A stretch of 64,000 bases of DNA, from NCBI GenBank assembly GCA_015039465.1, contig MU130242.1, positions 1-64,000 on the forward strand, read 5' to 3'. A model generated the notes under the pieces. The model did not search any database. It was not told the origin of the DNA and was given only the letters and a program-made list of their open reading frames with translations. The DNA is from Phlegmacium glaucopus (lineage: Eukaryota > Basidiomycota > Agaricomycetes > Agaricales > Cortinariaceae). Below, piece after piece: positions 9,812-23,124 of this stretch. The translations under genes were made by a program, and so were the position numbers. Numbering within the stretch: the first letter of the stretch is position 1; each line of letters begins with the position of its first letter.

Positions 9812-12800
9812 TCAGGAGTCGCGTTTGGTTTTCTGTATTGACTCCCAGCACCCATTAAGTATCAACCCTATCTCCTGTCTTGATTCCCAAACCGGTAGCA
9901 AAACAGAGAACGTTCCACTCAACAGAGCCCATATTCTGTATAATTCGGTCATCGAATGTCACAAATTAGTATCAAACGAAAAGAAAAGTCGAGAATAGTT
10001 CAATGATACGCACATACTGACAGCGATCCAAAACGTAAAGAATTTCTCGCTGAAAATATAACGCGAAAAGAACATTGGAAGCGGAACTGATAAATCAAGA
10101 TGGCATTAGCTTTATCCAGGAAGAAAAAGAGGATGAAGACATAATATTAAGCAAACCGCTGACATACCTACTATCGCCACAGCTAAAGTCAATGCGAGAC
10201 TATACCATGCAGCTTTCTTGAACGCCTTTTCAAGTACCCCATAATCAGCTGGGAAAGTAGAATCCAACTCGGACGCTTTCGAGTCGACCGAAGTCTCGTT
10301 CAATCCTTTTTCTTCAGAAATAGGGAAAGCAGAAGCGGAGGAGGCCACAACTTCCGTAGGGCCTTTTTCGTCGCTATCAAAAGCTGAAAAAAGACTCACA
10401 GTAAACTTTCGAGTAGACGGTGATACCTAGAGAACACACTCACCCCGTTCCAAGTCCCCCGGACCTTCATTGGGCTCCGTATCGAGGTTAGCAATACCAC
10501 GTGTACCTTTAAAGTCATAGTCTGCAGGATCTGTAGAGGGCTAAGCAACAATGACAATGACCCGAAGAAACTACACCAGGTCAAACACTCAACTCATTAA
10601 CGATACCCCAACTGTGATAATTCCCGAGAAGAGCAATCCCGTTAAACCACTACAAACAGCAGAATATGGGTTCGCGAGATTTGGAACATTAATGACACCT
10701 GATGGGTAATGTTATCAGCCCAAGCACGAGGATTGGCTTTCAAAATATTTGCCATATATTTTCCAGCATCCAATCATCCATGCAAGCATACCTGAAACAA
10801 AAGGAATCGTTTACCTAAGAAACTCAAAGTTCAAGGACCGGACTCACCAAGAGCAGCACCTATCACGGCACCCAGGATGACGCCTGCACTGGTCAGTTTG
10901 CGCCAAGTAACTGTCAAGGCAATCGGAATAACGGCTGGGCTCAAGACAACACCCCTACAACATAAATTAGACCAGTGTGCCTTGCATTTAACGCAGAGGA
11001 AGCTAACTGACTGGACGTAGAATAACTGTGCCACACAAAAATCAACTTCTGCGTTATATATCTTGAATAGATAACAAACAAACCCATCCCAGATCTATTT
11101 GAGCTTTATGTAGCTATAGTCACTCAGTAGATGAAAACGTGAATGGAAGGTCATTGTAAACTTACAATAGTCGCCCAGCACCCCATCCAGACTGCCCAAA
11201 AGCAGATGAAGTAGTGTGTTACTTTAACGATCTCGGGCCCTCTAGCTTTCGGGACAAGATATGTTTTATATATACTAATTAAAGAATGGCCATGAGAATA
11301 TGTAACGAGATGGAAGTCGAAAGAGGACTTACTCGTACGAGCTTAGTGATGCCCCATGTAATATAAGGAAGATGAAAATATGCAGTAAAGGAAGACCTAC
11401 AAGAGACTTGAAACTGCAATCAACTATTCAGATAATTAGGTGTTGATCTACGTTACGCAAATAAAGACTAACCTCTGAGCTGCAAGCGCTGGTTACAGCC
11501 ATGCTAATGAAAAGGTAAACAGTCAGTGGTCATTTATACCCCAGATGATATAGGCGCACAACACCACCAAAAGAACAGCGATTGCACCTCCTTTTCCCAT
11601 GACTACGGCTGCTGCAGCAGGTGCCGCTAGACCCGCACTCACCTGAGAAGGTGATAAGGGATTGGGAAATGTGGGGAACTGAGGCTAAGCAATACGTGCG
11701 AGCAAGTAAGCCTGTCAAGCAATACAGAATCAAGACATAAACTAACGTGGTGTTGGAGACCCCTTGCAGCTAATCCAAGGCAGCTAGCAAATGCGAAAGG
11801 AACAGCAAACCTGCGGGGAAGATCAGTGCACCCATTAGAGAAGGCCATTACACGAATTGCTAACCATGATAAACCGCCAAGCATCTACGAGGATCCGTTT
11901 CAGCTGTGAGTTATGGAGAATAGATAATTATAACTAACATATGCTTTGGTCGTCGAGGTTGGGTGGCTTGCAATTGCCTACATCCAACAGACATGAGAAT
12001 TCTGGGCCAAAGTCTCAAACAAAATTTCGTAGAGTACCCGTTGCCAATATCCCTGATCGCAAAATATGCCAGAGAATCCGCTAAGGATAGTAGCAGCACC
12101 GAATACCAAGCCTTGATTGCTTTTCATGGTTAGGTAGCTTCCATCTTGATTTCCTGCTACTGGGACCTCATTTCCGGCTTCTAATAGAAGCTCGTACAGG
12201 CCGGAGAGTCCTTCAGTTGCCGGGGATGTGCCACTATAGTGATGCATCCCTCTCAACATGCTCTTGACCAGGGGATGAAAGAATACGTACTATGTTCTAA
12301 AGATAAACTGTCATGGGTACAGGAGATGTTAGTCGAAACCTGAGAGAATTAGGAGCGACGATACATGCAATGTAAATGATAATGAATAAAATGAGCGTAT
12401 GGCTCCAGTCGCAGACAAAAGTTGCTCGAAGTCCTCTGAAAAAAAAATGAAAAAAAGATGATCATGCTAAACGGCAGATAATTACTCGATGATTAAGCCA
12501 CATACCCAACAATGACATACACGGCTATTCCAATAGGCAAAAGAAAGCAAGCAGCCACTGTATATAAAGGTTTGGTCGGCATGGTCCAGTTCGAATGGAG
12601 GAGAGATATTCTATACATGTATTCATCCCAGTCAAGGCATTGACTGTAGCTGCCCCTCCCACTGGTCTAAAGCATCAGGGCAATCGTGTATCAAATCGAA
12701 AAAAGAATAACTGACACAGTAATGAGCCACAAACAACCATGATGCACAAGAACGCATAAAAAGTGAAGAGCAGGTGCGGTCCTGTTCCGAACCGCGCCTT

Positions 12801-13562
12801 CACGATCTGCCGTGAAATTGGTAAGAACAAAGTATCAAATTTCGGATGGGCTTACCTCCAAGAATGTATGCGCGCCATTAGCATTCATTTTGACTTTTGC
12901 AGCAACCATGCCAAATATTGCCAGCTGAATGGTTCCGCCAACGCCATACCACCTATGAGTGAGTTAGAACTTGCTTAAAGTTACCTTTGGCTGGTAAAAT
13001 GTACTAACCAAGGACCACTGACCCCAAACGTGTACGCAGCCGTGCTCGACTGTAGAAGTGTGGCACTCCATGTCCACGCGCTAACACTACATGAGATCGT
13101 GAGTGGTCAATTACGTGAGGATAGAAAGGAATATGATCCTTACATCCCGCAGCATATTAACCCAGGCTTATCGCGGCCCAATCAATTAGGGCTACTGATA
13201 AGAAAAAGACCCCCAACACGAACCTTGACGTTTCTCGACGCAGTCTATCCAAATTTACAATCACACTCGGCTTGGAATAAGTATAAACTTACTGTAAACT
13301 CTTCAGAAGATTTTGGTGAGGTGTTAGTGAATCGAGTTTGGAGAAAGGTCAAGCATAGCATGATGAATGCAAAGAAAAAGCCGACCCCTAAATGTGGCAA
13401 ACTTAAGATTATACGAGGATAATAAACTTTACGACGAACCAATCACTACCCCATATCCCACGCTTTGGTCTACCACAAGTTCTCAGCATGGATAACTTAG
13501 TAACTACATAGATTGCTCAACGCACCAAGCAGGGGCTTGAACTCTGATATTTCTGAGGACAT
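9812..13562 (-). CDS. DUR3: DUR3-family urea/sodium symporter
   Basis: Many short exons encode the SSS-family urea active transporter. The 5' exons are 13562-13526, 13469-13440, 13387-13293, 13244-13224 (21 nt), 13166-13144 (23 nt), 13086-13009 and 12952-12856; all phases agree. Readable hallmarks in order: SVGYGVVIG, FTNTSPKSSEEF, TASRNVK, PGLICCG, VSAWTWSATLLQSSTAA, GANGTHTFLE-like AHTFLE, IVKARFGTGPHLLFTFYAF, PVAGNQDGSYLTMKSNQG, LSGFSGIFCDQGYWQR, YMLGGLSWLA, PFAFASCLGLAARGL, GVVLSPAVIPIALTVTWR, SAGVILGAVIGAALG, then the cytosolic loop and final helix …IIWALLSGTFSVLLPVWES, stop at 9814-9812. It would import urea at the plasma membrane. Central exons between 12.8 and 10.4 kb are recognised but their edges were not all fixed. 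The start MSSEISEF is inferred from splice logic. Confidence 0.88.
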
Positions 13563-16500
13563 GGAAGTCGAGATAGAGTGGTCTATATCGCATGTTACTC
13601 GGCTCCAAGTTGATAAGCCTGAGATCAGTGGACTTAAATAGATCCACGAAGATAAGGAGCGTTATTGGATCATGGAGAAGTGCTAGACTGCTAGTTGGGT
13701 GCTGGGGTGATGGTGGCAGAGAGAAGGTTCGCAGTTTTGGTGCAATCGGTCGCCTCATGAGAACATTGGCAACGATTATGATATTTGAAGCAGAATTCTA
13801 GTACGGTGATCCGAGTGCCAGTGAGTAAAATGAAATGTTCACTATCCCATGTACAATTAGTATGGGGCTTCTATATTCTCGTAGTCACTTACCATAACCA
13901 GTCTGTTTTTGACATGCAAACGAGTGACCGTGACAGTATAATTTCGGAGTTTTAAAATTAAATATCACATGAAGACCGAACTTCACGAGCACCACCTCGC
14001 CATTCCAAGGGATTCCTTTTGGACCAAACGACCGATTCCAGACCAATTTGAGGTTCGTGATGCGGCGGGCCCGTAGATTCTAATTCACATAATAAACACA
14101 AAAATTTCCGCAAAAATCCCTCCTCGTAAGTTCGCGATGAGCCAAAGAAATTTGAACTTTGGCATTTTCGACATCATGATTTTCAGGCTACTTAATTTTC
14201 ATAGTACCGTATAGATCGGTTAAAAATTACGCATATATGTAGAGGACATATGCTGGAACAATATAGGGTGACTACCGTCTGGGTACCGCGCTGTCGGAGG
14301 AAGGTTCGTGTACAGCATTGTACGCAACAATGTACGAATTAGACGTCACGGAGATTCGCCGCTCACTAATCCGAGCCGAAAGCCGTTCATTGTATTCAAG
14401 CTGTTCAAACCACCGGGATTCAAATTGAAAATTTACCATCATGTTATGAGCGCTCGAGGGCTGGCCTGTGTTCAAAATTTCGAGATGACAGGCCCACTAG
14501 AAGGTACGTAGTACAAAATTTGCATTCCATGCATCATGTTGCCGACAGTGCGCGGTCAATCAGCCTGAGTACTAGTTTGCATGATAATAGATGATAAGTG
14601 GAAAAGATGAAGATGGCACTACTAGTAAACTCTTCGTGTATGCCTTTCTAAGTGAATCCGTCGGATTCAAAGCTTATGTCGTAAAGCTGACTCCATTCAA
14701 AAGTTTGCGCGTTTACGAGAAGCGAGCGTCGGAGCAATTCAACAATCGATGCAGAAGAGCGTTGTGTGCGGAGATCAACAATCCATGTACCACCTTGTAT
14801 ACCACCCACACTTTGTATACTGTTCTTTCCGCGACGAATCCGCGTCCGGATTCCGCATGACTGGAACTCGGAGGGATTTAGCCGTTCCGCAGACGATTTA
14901 GATTTAGCCTTTATTTAAATGGGTCCGATGTGGGACTGACCCCATTTTTATTTCCGGATACTTAGGAGAGTTTAGGAACCGACAAGCATCAGATGATCCT
15001 CTACTTGTCACGCCACGTTTTCGAGGAAGCGCATGGAAAAATAACAGCCAGCTAACAGCACGGTAGCAGACGGTAACTTGAATGGTGACTAAAGAGAATA
15101 TAATGTAATGATATAACCAAGATCTTTAGCCGGAAGTAAGGAGGAAGCGCATTTCCTTGTCGGGTTGTCTCGGGGCGGGATTGCTTAGGGCGTACCTCGG
15201 CAGTGCAAGGGCTGAGGGGAGGGAGGCAGGCATTTGGAGTCTCGGGATATTAAGAGCTTGTAAAGTCTGCAGCGTGATAGAGCCAGCTCCGATGACATAA
15301 AGAAGAAAAAAAGGAGGAAGGAATAGCTTCTGGTTCCGTTGCCTAAGGGCAGTCTAGAAAGTACATGGCTGTTGAAAAAAAAAAAAAAAAAAATGTCAAC
15401 CAAAATTGGATCATGCGATACATTCCGAAAAGGCATTGATGACTTCCAGAGCGATGGCGAAATGCCAGGTGTATATGTAAGGATAAGGGATGATTTGATT
15501 GCCACTTTAATCGCTGTCAGTCTATAGAGAAGGTTGTCCAAAAGTGGGATGGTGAAGGACAATCGATAGGGCACAGGTTGAAATAAGCAAGGCAATAAGC
15601 GCCCACTGCGGCACGTGCAATACTTTGCTGTTACATGGGATTAGAAAACAAGAAATCGTTGCTCCAGCAAGTAACCACAGCTTCTGCGTCAACAATTTCT
15701 GCGTCAACAATTATCCATCCACGGCACGTGGAGTTAATTATTGTGGATCCCCTATAAGACCACACACAAGACTTGAGAAGGGCTTCTAAAAACACCGCTT
15801 TTTTAACAGCAATGAACTGTCAAGTCACGCTCTGTCGATATGCGATAAGACAGGATAAGACACATCTGAAAGTTTTCGATGGATATAAATATCACCCAAT
15901 CATGATAAGGCGTAGTTATCACAAAGGAAGCAGGCTTCCAAGAGGACCGAAGAAACGGGGGTTTGCCCTCATTAGGGGAGTTCTGGATAAAGGCAGACCA
16001 GGACATCAAAAGCTTGACACTTGGTCAAGATGCCATTTCACAGAGACCAGTGGGGTTGATCTATTTATCGATAGTGCTAATTGTGTCGACACAAGGTTTA
16101 CTCAGGCAGGGACCATTCGAAAAACAATGTTGACAGGAAACGAGGGCCTAACTCTTTCACCTGTCAGAGTTTGATTCATATAGTTGGAGAACGTGCAGGA
16201 AAAATTTCGATTATCTTTCCCAGGGAAAAAGAAAGATGAATCCAAAAGGTAATAACATGAAACGAAACTATTGAGCGGCCCGCGAAATGTTTGGAGATTG
16301 AATTCCGGACTCGGAACAGACAGGAAGGGCATATTTGATCCATAGCAACAGCAAGAAACACGAGTTTCACGAGCCCTTTGCGCCAATGGGTGTCCTAAGT
16401 GTCCTACTGTCTCCTAGCGTTGAGAGCTGATCAACAAGATTTGCCCTGAGCAGTAGCCCTCTGTTTCCCTGAGGTCTTTTGAAACAATCTGAAGAAATTC

Positions 16501-18264
16501 TTATTCAAGTTAGTGACGTGACAGAAGCAACGAAGACTACAACCAAAAGGCATCAGATTGCATCATTATAAAAGCGTCGTCAGCGAGAAAATCGACTTCG
16601 TCAATCCCATGCCGATCATCAGAAAATAGTTCGCAAAATTGCGGTACGCTACGTAGGTCTTAAGCGATAAAGCACTTAATGGCAATTCATAGGGAGGAAA
16701 ATTATAGAACCTTGAAAGCCTGGAATGTTAATGAAAGGGATTTTTAGCTCTGATGACTCCAACGCGTGTGATAGAATTCACAGCGATGGGGAAATTTCCC
16801 GGAGGGTGTAAAAGGTGATGTCGAAGAAGTGAGAAAGTGACCGCATTCCAGAGGGGCAAAAATTCAACGTTCAACTTTGGCTTAGTCTGGAAGTTTGGCA
16901 AGTCCGATCAGCCTGCCCTCAACTTTAAATCTTGTATCACTGGCAGTTGCCACTGTCCGTTGCCGTTCACAAAGAGTGCGGTGGCCCAACGGTGGCCTTG
17001 TCTTTAATTTAAAGGGCTCTGAAGGATACTGATTATTGAAGATAGAGAATCATGCTTCATTGTTGCAGCCGCCAACGGTTCCTTTACGAGTTGGATGCAA
17101 TAATAGTTAGTCAATGGCACCTGTAGGCTGCTGTTGCTCTAGACCTTCGCATCAATCTAAAATCTACAGCACAAGATCCTCAAGATTGGTGCTAGGCCAA
17201 ATAAAATGTGCATCAGTGCTGGGTTATTTTGAATTTACGCCTAGCAACTGCTGTTGAGACAAGTATTCCCTAACAGATCTCTCTTGGCATATACGGCCAG
17301 TTGAACCGATACTACTCCTCGGTGATCACAAATTTAATAATCATGAATTTACGTCTCTCTAACGCATGCATTCAAACCCACATGAACCTCACTCAGTCTG
17401 ACTCGAGTGCATTCCATCCCACGTTCAATGGCTAACGCCTTTAACATATATTACTTCTCCTTTTAATAATCTGCTGTATGAAACTTACTCTGCATGGTTG
17501 TCACGGTCCAAATAGCTGTGATCATTGATGCGCATTGATGATCCTCCTTTCCTTAACGAGATGACTCACGTGAGTCGAAGAGGTATGTATTAATTTTCAG
17601 GGTGGCCTCACTGTCAGGAACAATCCTGGTGCGGACATCTCTGGGCATCTTTCGCTTCCGCTTTACTATGGTACCCCGAATCGCAACATCCGAATCTCCC
17701 TTTGACCGACCGACCGGGCGGAAAGAGACAGATGATACATAACACATTGCAAAATTTAATATTACGAGGGGCCTTTGATCATTGCAAGAGCGATTACTGA
17801 AATTTGTACATCATAGTAAACGAAAGTCTAGGATAATCGCAACAAGAAAGCTCGGCATCTCACTTACATGCAGAGTTAGGCGCTTACATGTAATGTATGT
17901 GGCATTTGCCAGTCGCTATTTGAATAGGATTGAGTTTGCCGCCCCGCTTCAAGCCAAGTTTATCCGTGTTTCGGAATGGCCGGGATACGGTTTGATTTAA
18001 GGATTCAGACGGAACCAATTGTTTGGATAGTTTGGGAGCAAGGGACGATTAGAAGGCCATTTAGCTATGCCATTGTTTGAACTTTGCTGTTAAGTTAGGG
18101 TAGTAACGTAATACTGCTTGTGACCGAGTCTCGGCACATGTTGCCACGTGTCAGACGGATCGGGGGCGTGGCCGAATTTTGACAAATTTATTTTTGTGAT
18201 GCGAAAAGAGTTTGAGGAGGCCGTCCATGCTGTTGAGTGTATTGGATCTGGATTCATCTGACGC
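13563..18264. other. Gene-poor intergenic region
   Basis: About 4.7 kb with only short unsupported open frames on both strands. It includes an A19-like homopolymer near 15373, inverted motifs such as attgtacgcaacaatgtac near 14316, and scattered AT-rich sequence. No domain, exon chain, tRNA or rRNA could be recognised. Decayed mobile-element DNA is possible but cannot be shown from this window. Confidence 0.45.
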
Positions 18265-19300
18265 ATCATGTCGCCCACGGTTAGGCCTGCCGCTAACCCT
18301 GTTTCCTTCCCAAGACCGGTTGGTTATAAAACCAGGTCCTCAAAGTCCATTTCTAAACACCCTCATCCCGTAGCCCAGTGCTCAACAACAGCCAAAACTT
18401 CTACTCACTTTAATACCTTAATACCAATGTGCAAACACGAAATGTATGCGATCCTTTTGCATCAGTCCTATCAGTGTCTAACATCGGATTTTAGAATTGG
18501 TGATTTCTATAGGGGTTGCGGGGTATGTTCTGCGCGTCGTGGTCCCCTTTATCTCGATGCTCAACTTTCCTAGCATTTCCATGGTCGATATTTCACAGGC
18601 GAGACCTTGGACTGCGGTTCTGACCTTTGCAAATCGAGCCGAGCCCATAAACACAAGTCCGCAGGCAATTGTGGTTGTGCAGAGGTATGATTAATATCAT
18701 CTTGACACTGCTTAAAATTAATCCGATTATATCAGGTGGTTCTGGAGGAAAGACGTATCCAAAATATGTTCCAGGTTCCATTTCCCCAATGTCAACGCAT
18801 GACCCGATAGAATGCTTTCCTTTTTCTCCCGCATACTTCTCCCTTCCATGTTATTTTGGGTGTATCATATCCAACTATCCCGACCGGTTCGTGATCTTAT
18901 ATCACTTGTTTTGCATTACGCTATCGTGTTTTACTCTACTATTACCACTTAATGTAGATGCCACATAGATGCCTTTACTTCCTGTAGACATATTTCTATT
19001 ATCGTCAATACTCTGTTTTTATACATACGCTATTACGCTGTTTCATATCTCTGAAATTTTGATGTCGAACCGATAGGCTCAGTTAAGCCACCTCTCAGTC
19101 CACGCGCTTGCTATGTGTCTTGTGGAGAACAAAGTCATGTTTTGACTTGTTGATAGGACCTGGCAGCAACTACCATCTATCTCCTCCCCGACATTGACCG
19201 ACGATACCACCGGTATTCGTCGAGACAAACGTTGAGAATAGACTTGAAACAGACGGCTCAATTGGAATGCCTTCATGTAAGGAACTTTCCGTAATCACCA
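18265..19300 (+). other. Possible transcription unit, no protein recognised
   Basis: A TATAAA at 18325-18330 is followed by a C/A/T-rich leader and an ATG near 18427 (accaATGtgc), resembling a fungal promoter. Hydrophobic open segments (18497-18694 and 18669-18968) follow, but no exon chain could be made convincingly and no family was recognised. It could be a decayed membrane-protein gene. Confidence 0.2.
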
Positions 19301-19477
19301 GGTGCACTCATTATATATATCTCTATCAGTCGCAGACTTGAAAGCAAAGGCAACAAGCGTTACCAATGCTGGCGCTGAGAAATTTCAGCATGTACGAGAT
19401 CGGAACACCAGGCATGTCTTCCAAGCTTGGATGTGATATCGATGTATGATTGAGCAGTAAAATCGTTCAGTGTCCCT

Positions 19478-21178
19478 ATGGCTAAGACGACATGGGATCC
19501 CTATAGTGGTGAACCGCCGCCCCCTCCGCCTCCGTCCAGAAGCCTAGTCAACCGAAATACGAAGCCGTTGGCGCCCTTACTCCCCCCTCCTAGTCGCACA
19601 TCTTCCGCCGCTTCGCGTTCGCTCTCCAATAGCAGTGTGGCATCTTCGGCGTCTCCGGCACCTCCTCTACCTTCTCGTGGCCCTTCTTCTGGTCCGCCTC
19701 CGACGCCGCCTCGAGGAAAGCCAGCTGCGCCTGTACCACCCGCACTACCTGTAATCCGCTCATCTCCTCAACTAAATCCGCCTCCAATCATAAATAGCCC
19801 ACCTCCCATTGTCCGATCAACTCGTCCCGACTTCAACTCCCGTACCGTGATCCCCAAACCGGCTTCCACGTCACGTAAAACTGAAATTGACTGGTCAAAC
19901 CTTTCTCCGGAAGATAAAGACATATTTTTCAGTTGGCTTGACGAATTTTTTGCCAATTTTACACCTCCGAGTGCCGTCAGAGATACTGCTGTCGTACAAG
20001 ACCCACCGATTACTACCACTCCTTCACACGCACCTCCACTTCGGTCATCTGTGAGTATACTCCGCTTGCAATATATACAGCTCAGACACACACCCCTGAC
20101 AACAAAGCTTGAATTCAATTTTACAGACGAAACCTGCGTCTTGGAACCGCGCTCCAGTCGGCAGTACGTGATACGATTTAGGTGTATTGGTTGGGTTTTT
20201 TATAATGTATTACTTCCGTCATCAGATCAGTATGCCTTTACACTTTCTTACCCACCACATACGAAACATGGATCGGCAGCGCTTGACTTGACACACTACT
20301 TTGCTCCTTCGACGCCTTGGACTGAGGCGTGGTATAGTGGGGAGATGCCCTGGCCTCCTCCTCTCGTAGACTCCGGGCATGCCCTACCCACGCTCTCCAT
20401 GATGACTCGAGGGACACAGATGACAGTCAGTATCGGAGCCATTTTCTCAGACCTCAGCCTTTTTTGGGGAACTGTCGAATTTTCGACAAGTAACCCTAGC
20501 GACATGAGACAGGTCAAACGCGATGCAGTTTATCTACCCAGGCCCAAGGCACTAGGCCGGCAAGAACTTGTTGAAGCTCATGAATTGTATGGAGAGACAA
20601 TAGCTCTTTATGCGGAATCTTTCTTAGGAACAGGTCAACCTTGTGCTCGAGGAGAATGCTGGGATTTAGCAAATGAAGCTCTCAAATATTTTGCCCAATA
20701 CGATTATATTCCAAAGCCTGTGCAGAGTACAGCTCGAACGCACGGGCATCTTATTTATGAAGGCAAAGCAAGTAATCAAGGGAAAGAGATGGTGGGAAGA
20801 TGGAGGGGAGGTGACGATCGTATCAGGAGAGGGGATATTGCCGAGTGGCGAGAAGTGAAGATAGGATTGAAGGGTCAACCACCAAGCAGTTTTTACAGCC
20901 TTGGATTTCCAGATCACACAGCAGTTATTGTAAGCGACTCGATACCCTTGCCCTCAGCCAAAGATGGCGGTAGTTTAATGCCCTCTGACTTGGGTACTAT
21001 CGCCGTGGTGGAGCAAAGCCAAGGCCGTCCTCCTTCGAGAACAGAGTATGACTTAAGTTATTTCAGAGAGGGTGAAATGTGGATATACCGGCCAATCGGG
21101 ATGAAAACTTACCTAGGTTTGGATGAATTAGCTATTGCGCCACCTGACGGGGTTCAGGCCTTGTTACAAAGGTTATAG
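19478..21178 (+). CDS. BBC1/AIM3 cysteine-proteinase-fold protein
   Basis: Exons 19478-20050, 20127-20163 and 20226-21178 give 520 residues. The N-terminal third is Pro/Ser-rich with PPPPPPPSR-type runs typical of SH3 or profilin ligands. The C-terminal domain contains ARGECWDLANEAL (candidate nucleophile Cys), RRGDIAEW, FPDHTAVIV (candidate His) and EGEMWIYRPIG, the signature of the fungal BBC1/AIM3 papain-like-fold domain. Yeast relatives associate with cortical actin patches and myosin-I. Both introns have strong sites (tct|GTGAGT…ttacag; gca|GTACGT…catcag). The frame is also open through both introns, so an intron-retaining product of 566 residues is conceivable. Catalytic activity is inferred only from the residues seen. 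Confidence 0.82.
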   Translation: MAKTTWDPYSGEPPPPPPPSRSLVNRNTKPLAPLLPPPSRTSSAASRSLSNSSVASSASPAPPLPSRGPSSGPPPTPPRGKPAAPVPPALPVIRSSPQLNPPPIINSPPPIVRSTRPDFNSRTVIPKPASTSRKTEIDWSNLSPEDKDIFFSWLDEFFANFTPPSAVRDTAVVQDPPITTTPSHAPPLRSSVSILRLQYIQLRHTPLTTKLEFNFTDETCVLEPRSSRQYVIRFRCIGWVFYNVLLPSSDQYAFTLSYPPHTKHGSAALDLTHYFAPSTPWTEAWYSGEMPWPPPLVDSGHALPTLSMMTRGTQMTVSIGAIFSDLSLFWGTVEFSTSNPSDMRQVKRDAVYLPRPKALGRQELVEAHELYGETIALYAESFLGTGQPCARGECWDLANEALKYFAQYDYIPKPVQSTARTHGHLIYEGKASNQGKEMVGRWRGGDDRIRRGDIAEWREVKIGLKGQPPSSFYSLGFPDHTAVIVSDSIPLPSAKDGGSLMPSDLGTIAVVEQSQGRPPSRTEYDLSYFREGEMWIYRPIGMKTYLGLDELAIAPPDGVQALLQRL

Positions 21179-21414
21179 ATGACATTGACCCCCCTGAACC
21201 TTGAAGTCAAATTGCTTATGGTAGTTGAAACATACATACCCATATCGTTACATGTACATGATCATATCCATATCGTTCTTGATGTGATAAGCATCAACGG
21301 GGAGGTGTGAAACGATTATGATCCCTTGTCGATCTCTTTGAATTTTGAAACACATGCCAGTGCCAGTCAAGTCAATGTGTCATCACGTAACGTGTACAAT
21401 TCAACCCAGAACGT
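21179..21414. other. Convergent 3' region
   Basis: A short tail-to-tail spacer between the BBC1-like gene and DIM1. Nothing else seen. Confidence 0.5.
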
Positions 21415-22760
<1,346 letters not shown>

Positions 22761-23124
22761 ATTGGAGTTTCTTCGAAAATCAATGCTTACTCGGGAATGA
22801 AACTTCTAGAGATTTTAACACTCCGCTTGACAGCGGCAGATACGAGCCGCGTTCCCTCTCCCAACCGACCAAGTCACTCCAAGTCACCATCGATGATTGA
22901 AGAGTATTAAATTAAATAGGATTTTATGAGGATATTTCGGCTAGTATGAGCGCTATAAACTTTTGAAATTTGACAGGCGGCAGTACAGTTTTGGATCAGA
23001 TCTACTCGTTGCCTTACTAGTAGTCCTCAGAAGGAAGAAGAATACTTGAGTCGTGACGGCGCATGTTTATGGTGCTGCATGCAGTGCTGCCAGTAGGATT
23101 CAGAGTTACATATTATACTTACAT
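22761..23124. other. Spacer between DIM1 and TMA64
   Basis: Contains the DIM1 promoter side and the 3' end of the next minus-strand gene. No additional gene seen. Confidence 0.45.

Noticed and set aside
15185..15595. 136-codon minus-strand frame with Phe runs
   Set aside because: The Phe run is the translation of a poly-A/T tract near 15373; no family resemblance.
15773..16174. 133-codon plus-strand frame as a gene
   Set aside because: Low-complexity composition, no domain, no introns or promoter signals that agree.
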